Shown here in pieces: positions 1 through 7,400 of a DNA stretch of 8,295 nt (the stretch's first letter is position 1; the number at the start of each line of letters is the position of its first letter). This stretch comes from Opitutales bacterium. Lineage in GTDB: Bacteria > Verrucomicrobiota > Verrucomicrobiae > Opitutales > CAG-312. Where the stretch lies: positions 1-8,295 of the forward strand of contig JAGAOA010000292.1 of assembly GCA_017623955.1 (NCBI GenBank), read 5' to 3'. The translations under genes were made by a program, and so were the position numbers. Below the pieces are notes generated by a model. It was not told the DNA's origin and ran no database searches. It worked only from the letters and a program-made list of their open reading frames with translations.

Positions 1-443
1 CATCTATGCTTACTGGTAGTATGGATAAAACTTTTTATTCACAAAAAGGAGCCGTTTTTAGGGTTGTGTATACATCGTTCGATGTAACAAAATATACAAA
101 AGTTATGAATGTAAAAGTTCCGACCCAATTTAGATTAAATAATTTGCAAATTTGGGCTACAACACCAAATATAACTAAAAAAGAAACTGTTTTAATTCAG
201 ACAAAACTACCTTTTTCTATAATAGCGAGCCCCTTTACACTGGTATTGCGGGGTAAAAATAAAACTGTTACATTTAAAGCCGATGAGGCAACTTTGACAC
301 CAATAAATACTTTATCGCTAAAAGGAGGCGTACGTTTGATTGCAAATAAAACCGTAACTATTGGAGAATCAGCATATTTAGCGTTAGAAGATGATAAATT
401 AATTTTGACATTTGAAAATGGTAAAATTGCTTTTAAGTTCTAA
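1..443 (+). CDS. Hypothetical beta-rich protein, 3' part only
   Basis: The reading frame is open from the left edge (first whole codon at position 3) to a TAA at 441-443. The first ATG is at position 6, giving 145 residues, but no upstream sequence is visible to test it, so the true start is probably outside the window. No signal peptide, membrane segment or catalytic motif is seen. The visible part alternates short hydrophobic and polar stretches, as in beta-strands, and is rich in Lys, Thr, Asn and Ile. The last 60 residues (ADEATL, then LKGGVRLIANKTVTIGESAY, then DDKLILTF) loosely recall the repeated strands of LptA/LptC/OstA-type periplasmic jellyroll proteins in lipopolysaccharide transport. 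That resemblance is by eye and weak, so no function is assigned. The gene looks more AT-rich than leuB, alaS and smc. It is separated from leuB by 158 bases and is probably transcribed separately. Confidence 0.7.
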   Translation, partial: SMLTGSMDKTFYSQKGAVFRVVYTSFDVTKYTKVMNVKVPTQFRLNNLQIWATTPNITKKETVLIQTKLPFSIIASPFTLVLRGKNKTVTFKADEATLTPINTLSLKGGVRLIANKTVTIGESAYLALEDDKLILTFENGKIAFKF

Positions 444-462
444 CGAAAATAATAGATATGTC

Positions 463-500
463 AGTAAACGTGCAGATTTTACTAGAAGTAACTTCTTTTT
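463..500 (+). terminator. Candidate weak terminator after the first gene
   Basis: Two short hairpins lie in tandem 20 bases after the stop of the first gene. AGTAAA at 463-468 pairs with TTTACT at 478-483, and AGAAG at 484-488 pairs with CTTCT at 492-496 across a 3-base loop. The second runs directly into T at 496-500. The stems are short and AT-rich, so a weak intrinsic terminator is plausible but not secure. A longer imperfect pairing of 491-500 with 512-521 is a competing fold. Confidence 0.33.
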
Positions 501-601
501 GTTTGTGTAAGAGAAAAAAGTGAAAATTTTTATCGCAATTATCTCTAAAAAGTGTTTTATTTGTAAGTTTAAAAATAACAAAGTCTTTTTACAAAAATAA
601 T

Positions 602-1699
602 ATGGCAACATTAAAGTTTACAGTTTTGGCAGGCGATGGTATTGGACCAGAAGTAATGGAGTCTGCTTTAGAAGTTCTCACAAAGGCTTGCGGCGATGCT
701 GGCGATACTCTTTCGTATTCGTCGCACGATGTAGGTGGCATAGCTATCGATAATCATGGTACGGCTTTGCCCGAATCTACTTTAGAAGCGTGTCGCAACG
801 CTGATGCTATTTTATTTGGTTCTGTGGGGGGACCTAAGTGGGAAAATCTTCCTCCAAGTCAACAACCAGAACGCGCTGCATTGTTACCATTGCGTAAGGC
901 GTTCAAGTTGTTTGCAAATATACGTCCAGGTTTGCTCTATCCAGAGTTGGCTGATGCATCGCCGTTGAAGTCAGAGCGTATTCCAAATGGAATCGATATC
1001 GTGTGTATTCGTGAGTTGACAGGTGGTATCTATTTTGGTGAAAAGAAAACATGGCAAAATGATTCTGGAGAAATGCAAGCATGTGATTCAATGTCGTACA
1101 AAGTTTCAGAAATTGAACGTATTGCTGAAGTTGCAGGTCAGACAGCTATGGCTCGTGGTAAAAAGGTTTGCTCTATTGATAAAGCTAATGTGTTAGAAAC
1201 ATCAGTTTTGTGGCGTAAAACGGTTACCGAATACTTCAAAAAGAATTTCCCAGAAGTTCAGTTGACGTATATGTACGTAGATAACGCAGCAATGCAGTTG
1301 GCACGTGATCCAAATCAGTTTGATGTGTTCTTTACCGAAAATATGTTTGGTGACATTCTCAGTGATGAAATGGCAGTTATATGCGGTTCGTTGGGTATGT
1401 TATGTAGTGCATCTTTAGGCGATATAAAAAATTCGCTTGGTAATAAGTTTGGTTTGTATGAACCAGCTGGTGGAACGGCTCCAGATATTGCTGGAAAGGG
1501 AATAGCAAATCCATGTGCACAAATTTTGTCGGGTGCAATGATGTTGCGTTATTCTTTTGGTAGAGATGCAGTTGCTTCTAAAATCGAAAAAGCCGTTAGG
1601 GACGCAGTTTGCTCAGGAGTTCGTACAGGCGATATTGCTTTTGGTAGAACTCCTGTATCTACAAAGGAAATGACAAAAGCAATTATTGATCGTCTCTAA
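602..1699 (+). CDS. leuB: 3-isopropylmalate dehydrogenase
   Basis: LeuB oxidises and decarboxylates (2R,3S)-3-isopropylmalate to 2-oxoisocaproate with NAD+ and a divalent metal, the third step of leucine synthesis in the cytoplasm. The 365 residues match the normal family length. Visible motifs, in order: GDGIGPEV at 11-18; GSVGGPKW at 73-80; substrate-binding arginines R98 (LPLRKAF), R108 (ANIRPG) and R137 (IRELTGG); catalytic Y144 (GGIYFG) and K194 (SIDKANVLET); metal-binding D227, D251 and D255 (FGDILSDE); and the NAD-binding loop EPAGGTAPDIAGKGIANP at 287-304. The LxRELTGG and EPAGG forms favour LeuB over isocitrate or tartrate dehydrogenase. The ATG at 602 places GDGIGPEV at the usual distance from the N terminus. 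No Shine-Dalgarno sequence precedes it; the upstream bases are A/T-rich. No other leu gene is in the window, so leuB is apart from leuA and leuCD here. All catalytic residues are intact. Confidence 0.97.
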   Translation: MATLKFTVLAGDGIGPEVMESALEVLTKACGDAGDTLSYSSHDVGGIAIDNHGTALPESTLEACRNADAILFGSVGGPKWENLPPSQQPERAALLPLRKAFKLFANIRPGLLYPELADASPLKSERIPNGIDIVCIRELTGGIYFGEKKTWQNDSGEMQACDSMSYKVSEIERIAEVAGQTAMARGKKVCSIDKANVLETSVLWRKTVTEYFKKNFPEVQLTYMYVDNAAMQLARDPNQFDVFFTENMFGDILSDEMAVICGSLGMLCSASLGDIKNSLGNKFGLYEPAGGTAPDIAGKGIANPCAQILSGAMMLRYSFGRDAVASKIEKAVRDAVCSGVRTGDIAFGRTPVSTKEMTKAIIDRL

Positions 1700-1735
1700 T
1701 TTATAATTGTCCGTAAATTGCGGAAGTGTATGTAG

Positions 1736-1765
1736 TGCGAACAAAGTTTTATAGCTTTGTTCGTA
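1736..1765 (+). other. Strong hairpin in the leuB-alaS spacer
   Basis: CGAACAAAG at 1738-1746 and CTTTGTTCG at 1755-1763 are perfect reverse complements around an 8-base loop. A G-T pair (1737/1764) and a T-A pair (1736/1765) extend the stem to 11 pairs. It sits 37 bases after the leuB stop and 29 bases before the alaS start. No T-run follows on either strand: downstream on + is A-rich, and on - the stem is followed by mixed sequence. It is therefore not a classical intrinsic terminator. It could be a leuB 3' stabilising structure, an alaS leader element or a protein-binding dyad. A smaller 5-bp stem (TCCGT 1710-1714 with GCGGA 1720-1724, one T-G pair) lies just before it. Confidence 0.6.
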
Positions 1766-1794
1766 AATGTAGTAAAAAATAAAAAAAATTTGAT

Positions 1795-4461
1795 ATGACT
1801 AGTGCAGAATTAAGACAAAGCTTTATGGATTTCTTCAAGTCGAAGGGGCATACCGTTGTTCCTTCAGCTTCGTTGATGCCATCGTCGCCAAACCTTCTTT
1901 TCACAAATGCTGGTATGAATCAGTTTGTACCGTACTTTTTGGGAGAAGAGAAAAACCCATTTCTTCGTGCGGCAGATACCCAAAAATGCATAAGAGCAGG
2001 TGGTAAGCATAATGACTTGGAAGATGTTGGCTTCGATACATATCACCATACGTTTTTTGAAATGTTGGGGAATTGGTCGTTTGGCGATTATTTCAAAAAA
2101 GAAGCAATCGAGTGGGCTTGGGAGTTGTTGACAGAAGTATGGAAATTCCCCAAAGAACGTCTTTATGCAACAGTCTATGAACCTGGAGAAGGTGAACCGT
2201 CTGAATTTGATGCAGAAGCATACGGCTATTGGGTTGAAATATTCAATAAATGCGGTCTTGATCCTGAAATTCATATTAAAAAGTGTGGAAAAAAAGATAA
2301 TTTTTGGATGATGGGCGAAACAGGTCCGTGCGGTCCATGTTCTGAGATACACATAGACCTTACACCAAACGGAGATACACAAGGATCTCTTGTGAATGCT
2401 GGTTCTCCTTTATGTATTGAAATTTGGAATTTAGTGTTTATGCAGTTCAATGCAGAGGTTGATGGTAGTTTTGTGCCTCTAAAGAGTAAAAATATCGATA
2501 CAGGTATGGGGTTGGAACGTGTAGCTGGTATTTTTGCAACAACAAAGAACTTTACCGATTTTTCACAACTAGCATCAAATTATAATAGCGATTTATTTAC
2601 CGATATCTTTAAACATATATCGCATTTATCTGGAAAATTCTATAAGGGGACATTACCTAGAGATCCGCGTGAAATGAGCGAGCAAGAGCTTATTGACTGC
2701 GTTTTCCGCGTTCTTGCAGACCATATTAGAACATTGACATTCTCTATTGCTGATGGAATTATTCCTGGAAGCGATGGTCGCAATTATGTTTTGCGTAGAA
2801 TATTGCGTCGTGCAGTGATGTATGGAAAGCGTTTAGGTTTGGAGCGTGGTTTTTTCACACGTCTTGCAGAGCCTGTAATAATGAAGATGTCGCCTATTTT
2901 TCCAGAGTTGCTAGAGCAGAAGAAAATGATTTTGAAAACTCTAGAAAACGAAGAGAATAGCTTTGCTAAGACAATCGATAGAGGTTTGCAGTTGTTGGAT
3001 CATATCACAATTACATCTGGGCAAATTTCAGGTGAACAAGCCTTTATATTGTACGATACATACGGTTTCCCACTCGATTTGACTCAGTTAATAGCACGTG
3101 AACGAAATATGCCTGTTGATGTTGAAGGTTTTGAAGCTGCAATGGAACGTCAACGTCGTCTCTCGCGTGAAGCACAAAAACGTGAAGTTATAAGTGTTTC
3201 TGATGCTAGTGAAGTAGAAAATGCAACGCAGTTTATTGGTTACGAAGCTGAAAATATTACAGATTTTTCTACAAAATTAACAGCTATTGCAGAAGGCGAA
3301 GATTGTGATTATCTAATTTTTCCACAAACACCGTTCTACGCCGAAAAAGGTGGACAAGTTGGTGATACAGGTTTTGTAGAAGTAGATTCTGTTGCACATG
3401 AAATAACTGATACCCAAATAGATAAAGCTGGACATATTCTTCATAAAGTTCGTAAGGGAGCAGTATCGAAAAATTGGGTGGGTAAAGATGTAGTGCTTTC
3501 TGTCGATGGATATCGTCGCAGAGCAATACAACGTCATCATACAGCTACTCATATTTTGCATTGGGCATTGCGTCAAGTGTTGGGAAATCACGTAAAACAA
3601 AAGGGTTCGTATGTAGATCCAGAGCGTTTGCGTTTTGACTTTCACCATTTTGAAGCTCCGACTAACGAACAATTAAAAGAAGTAGAGTTACTCGCCAATA
3701 AAAAGATTTTAGAAAATTCTAAAATCACTTGGCGTGAACTTCCATTCCGAGAAGTTCCAAAAAGTTGTATGGCTCTCTTTGAAGAAAAGTACGGGGCAAT
3801 AGTTCGCATAGTAGAAATGGGTAATTTTAGCCAAGAACTTTGCGGTGGTACACATGCTAGTGCAACAGGAGATTTGGGCTTTATAAAAATTGTTAGTGAA
3901 GGTGCTATATCGGCAGGAACTAGACGTATAGAAGCCGCCGCAGGAACAGCAGCTCTCGCATGTGTAGAACAAATGCAAGAGGCTCTCGTTGGTGTTTCGC
4001 AACAACTTTCGTGTAAACAATCAGAAGTGAATACTCGTCTTGAAAAGCTAATTGTTGCAAAAAATGAGCTTGAAAAAGAAATAAAATCTTATCGTAAAGC
4101 CGATGCTGCAAAACAAGCTAAAGACATTTCAGATTCCGCAGTTGAAAAAGATGGTATTGCGTATATGGTGGCACTTGTTGATGCAGAAAATCCAGCAGAA
4201 TTGAGAGATTTGTCGATTAAGATAATGAAAGAAAAATCTGGAGTTGTAGTCTTGGGCGCAGCTTTTGGAGAGAAAGCTACCGTGTTGGCATCATGTTCTT
4301 CCGAAGCGGTTACAAAGTCTGTTAAAGCTGGCGATATTGTGCGTAAAATTGCAACCGAACTCGGTGGAAAAGGTGGCGGAAAACCAGATTTTGCTCAAGG
4401 CGGTGGTTCGTCAACAAACCTAAAAACAACGTTTGATAATTTTGTAGCTTCATTAAAATAA
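1795..4461 (+). CDS. alaS: Alanine--tRNA ligase (AlaRS)
   Basis: AlaRS charges tRNA-Ala with alanine using ATP and hydrolyses mischarged Ser- or Gly-tRNA-Ala. The 888 residues are slightly longer than the E. coli enzyme. The class II catalytic core covers about 1-250: LLFTNAGMNQF at 34-44, KCIRAGGKHNDLEDVG at 64-79, the motif 2 region near HHTFFEMLGNWSFGDYF at 84-100, ETGPCGPCSEIH at 175-186, and motif 3 DTGMGLERV at 235-243. The tRNA-recognition region includes ADHIRTL at 308-314 and GRNYVLRRILRRA at 328-340. The editing domain has all four metal ligands: H582 and H586 (HTATH), C683 and H687 (CGGTH). The C-terminal C-Ala (DHHA1-type) region ends with a Gly-rich GGKGGGKPDFAQGGG motif at 857-871. 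The start is fixed by a family-typical N terminus. Its leader is A-rich with no Shine-Dalgarno sequence. Residues 249-268 hold extra sequence after motif 3 compared with E. coli. smc follows after 3 bases. Confidence 0.99.
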   Translation: MTSAELRQSFMDFFKSKGHTVVPSASLMPSSPNLLFTNAGMNQFVPYFLGEEKNPFLRAADTQKCIRAGGKHNDLEDVGFDTYHHTFFEMLGNWSFGDYFKKEAIEWAWELLTEVWKFPKERLYATVYEPGEGEPSEFDAEAYGYWVEIFNKCGLDPEIHIKKCGKKDNFWMMGETGPCGPCSEIHIDLTPNGDTQGSLVNAGSPLCIEIWNLVFMQFNAEVDGSFVPLKSKNIDTGMGLERVAGIFATTKNFTDFSQLASNYNSDLFTDIFKHISHLSGKFYKGTLPRDPREMSEQELIDCVFRVLADHIRTLTFSIADGIIPGSDGRNYVLRRILRRAVMYGKRLGLERGFFTRLAEPVIMKMSPIFPELLEQKKMILKTLENEENSFAKTIDRGLQLLDHITITSGQISGEQAFILYDTYGFPLDLTQLIARERNMPVDVEGFEAAMERQRRLSREAQKREVISVSDASEVENATQFIGYEAENITDFSTKLTAIAEGEDCDYLIFPQTPFYAEKGGQVGDTGFVEVDSVAHEITDTQIDKAGHILHKVRKGAVSKNWVGKDVVLSVDGYRRRAIQRHHTATHILHWALRQVLGNHVKQKGSYVDPERLRFDFHHFEAPTNEQLKEVELLANKKILENSKITWRELPFREVPKSCMALFEEKYGAIVRIVEMGNFSQELCGGTHASATGDLGFIKIVSEGAISAGTRRIEAAAGTAALACVEQMQEALVGVSQQLSCKQSEVNTRLEKLIVAKNELEKEIKSYRKADAAKQAKDISDSAVEKDGIAYMVALVDAENPAELRDLSIKIMKEKSGVVVLGAAFGEKATVLASCSSEAVTKSVKAGDIVRKIATELGGKGGGKPDFAQGGGSSTNLKTTFDNFVASLK

Positions 4462-4464
4462 GGT

Positions 4465-7400
4465 ATGTATCTAAAACAGGTAACAATCAATGGCTTCAAG
4501 AGTTTTGCCGATAAGACGGTTATGGCTCTTACTAAAGGAGTGACGTGTATCGTAGGTCCCAATGGATGCGGTAAAAGTAATATTGTTGATGCTATCCGTT
4601 GGGTGCTTGGTGAACAAAGTGCAAAAGCTTTGCGTGGTGGAAAGATGCAAGATGTTATCTTTCAAGGAACAGAATCGCGAAAACCTTTGCAATTTTGTGA
4701 TGTTACCCTGTTGTTTTCTGATTGTGAAGATCAATTAGGTACAAACTTTCATGAGGTTGAAATTTCAAGAAAAGTTACACGCGATGGCGGTAGTGATTAT
4801 TACATAAACGGAAAAACTGCACGTTTGAAGAATATCCAAGAATTATTTATGGATACAGGTATTGGGCGTGTATCTTATTCGTTTATGGTTCAAGGGCAAA
4901 TAGACCAAATATTGTCGTCAAATCCAGGAGAGCGTCGTTCTATATTTGAAGAGGCGGCTGGCATAACAAAGTATAAGACTCAGCGTAGAGATGCTCTAAA
5001 TAAGCTTGCATTGGTTGAACAAAATTTGGCGAGAGCTACCGATAGAATTGAAGAATTGTCGCGTCAAATATCATCTTTAAAACGTCAAGCAAGTAAAGCC
5101 TTGCGATATAAGCGAATTAGTTTTCGCTTGCGTCACTTAGACTTGGCTCTGAATGCAAAAAATTACGTCGAGCAAACAAATATTTTAACTGAAGATTCTC
5201 AGATATTAAAAACGTTGTCGACTAGAATTTTTGAAGTTTCACAAAAGTTATCTGCAGGCGAAGAAGCTTTGTTGAGAATGCGTTCACAGCGTGCAGAAAT
5301 ACAAGCTGAGTTGGAACGTATGCGTCAAGCTTCGGCAGAAATTCGCTCACAAAAAGAACAGGCGCAACGCAATTCTGAATTTGCATCAGTGCGTAAGAAA
5401 GACTTGCTCGAGCGTTCAGTGCAGTTAGAGAAAGAATTAGAAAGCTTACGAGAGCAGTTGTCGGTCCTCGAAGGTAAAGAAAAAGGCGATGCTGAAGTAA
5501 AGCAAATGCAGTTGAATTTGGTTTCAGAAGATGATGAAATATATCGTCAGCAAGGGGCCGAATTGGCGGAGACAGAAAATGCCTTGCGATTGGCAGAAGA
5601 AGAATTGTCTAGGGCACGTCAAGATACTTTGATGAACGAGGGAGCTATAACACGTCTTCGTGCAAATTGTACTACGCTTGAAGTTGATTTAAAATCGTAT
5701 CAAGTTCGTCATGGAGCCTTGAGCGATGCGATTTTTCAAATAAAAGAAGAAAATGTAGCATTAGAAAATAAAATAGCAGAACTTGAACAAGCCTTTGAAA
5801 ATGCTAACGAACGTATGGCAAATGCTGATGCCGATATAGAGGTGGCAAAGCAAAAGTCTGATGAACTTCGTACGCAGTATCGCAATAAGCAAATAGAAAT
5901 TCAGAATTTAGATAGACAGCTTGCGTCAAAATCGGCAGGCTTGGGAATTTTGAATGACTTGCAATCGAGAATGGAAGGGTTTTCAGAAGGTGTAAAAGCT
6001 ATTCTTAAAGGTAGAATTTCTGAAGTTTTAGATCCTCAAACAACAAAAATTGTTAGTCAATCGTTAGATATCTTGCCAGAGTGGACAACAGCTTTTGAAA
6101 CAATGCTTGGCTCAGCTATCGACGCAATAGCAGTTGAAAACAATTCAAAACTTGTAGATATTTTACGTCTTTTGCGTGAACGTAATTTGGGTAAGGCATG
6201 CTTGCAAACTACAATGGTTCAGGCAAAATATCCAGAAATTCCCTTACCTAGTGGCGTTTATAAAGCTTCCGATATAGTAAAGGCACAAGTACCAGAAATA
6301 GAGTCGTTTGTAGATAAGTTGGTGTGTGGTTGTTATTTTTGCGATGATATTACCGAATTTGCATCGTTTGTCAGTCAAAATCAAAACTTTAATTTTGCAT
6401 TGGCGGTCTCAAAAGATGGTACAATGCTAGATTGGCGTGGAATAGTGTATGCCGCCGGTGGAGAAAGCTCTCGTGATACGGAAAGTAGCTTTATTCTTCG
6501 TAGCCAAGAAATCAAGCGCCTGAAAGAAGAAATAGAGCGTGATAATGAAGCTCTTACAATTCTAAATGAGGGAGCAATGGCAATACAGTCGCAGTTAGAT
6601 GCAGCAGAAGCCGAAATTGAGAATTGTCGTAATGTATCAGTAGAAATCAAACGTGAAATTTCATCTATGCGTGCACAAATAGATGCCGCAAAAAATACTC
6701 TTTCTGATAAAAAAAATGAACTAGAAAAGAAAAATGTTTCCATGTCGGAAATGGAAAATACTCGTTTTGAAGTTCAAGATAAACTAAATACAGCAACACA
6801 ACAGTTGCAATTAGCTGAAGAAACTGTTGAAAAATCAAAAATGATAGCATCTTCTAAAGAGGCAGAAATCATACAGTTGCGCGAGGCAAAAGATCAGAAA
6901 TATGCAGTTTTGTCAGAAACACGCTTGCAGTTAGCCGAAAAGAAGTCGCGTTTGGAAAGCCTCGAAAGAGGTTTGGGTGCAATTCGTCAACAGCAAGAAG
7001 AAACATCAGCCTTAATCCAGCGTCGTCAAGCAGAAATTGCTGCAATTGGCGAACAAAGTGCTAATTTCGATGTCGAGACAGAATCAGAACGAAATAGAGC
7101 AGCCCAGTTGGCAGAAACATTACAAGCGTCAATATCGCATATCCAAGAACAAAATCAAAAACTTTTGGAGTGTGAAAACTCTTTGACCGAATATGAATCT
7201 TCTTTATCAGGCGATAGAGAAGAGCAAATGCGTAATAATGCTCAGAAGAATGAGCTAGAAGTTCGTATGGCAAAGTTGCGTGCAAAGTTGGATTATGTAG
7301 CAGAGCGAATTTTAAATGAGTACGAAGTTCAAATTTCCGATGTAGATTGGAAGCGTGAAATATGGCTAAGTGATGAAGAGTTTGAAAGTAAAATAAAACT

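Noticed and set aside
491..521. Imperfect inverted repeat ACTTCTTTTT with AAAAAAGT further on
   Set aside because: It is almost entirely A/T with a mismatch and a wobble, overlaps the better small hairpin at 484-496, and gives no convincing extra signal.
499..527. Possible leuB promoter, TTGTTT and GAAAAT with a 17-base gap
   Set aside because: Both boxes are poor matches, and in such AT-rich sequence boxes of this quality are expected by chance.
399..611. 70-codon - strand frame spanning the spacer between the first gene and leuB
   Set aside because: It overlaps both genes and its composition (Leu, Phe and Lys from A/T runs) fits chance in AT-rich DNA. No ribosome binding site or family resemblance is seen.
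1757..1785. Possible alaS promoter, TTGTTC and TAAAAA with a 17-base gap
   Set aside because: The -35 box is part of the hairpin stem and the -10 box is just an A-run; the support is too weak to annotate.
1795..1800. Bacteroidetes origin suggested by TTTG just before the alaS ATG and by low GC
   Set aside because: The TTTG lies within the leader itself and not at a -7 box position, and the SMC and AlaRS sequence blocks fit PVC-type proteins better than the Bacteroidetes forms I recall.
1864..2382. Long open frame of 172 codons on the - strand inside alaS
   Set aside because: It lies wholly inside the conserved AlaRS catalytic core, is rich in Cys, Phe and Ile as expected of an antisense shadow, and has no recognisable motif.
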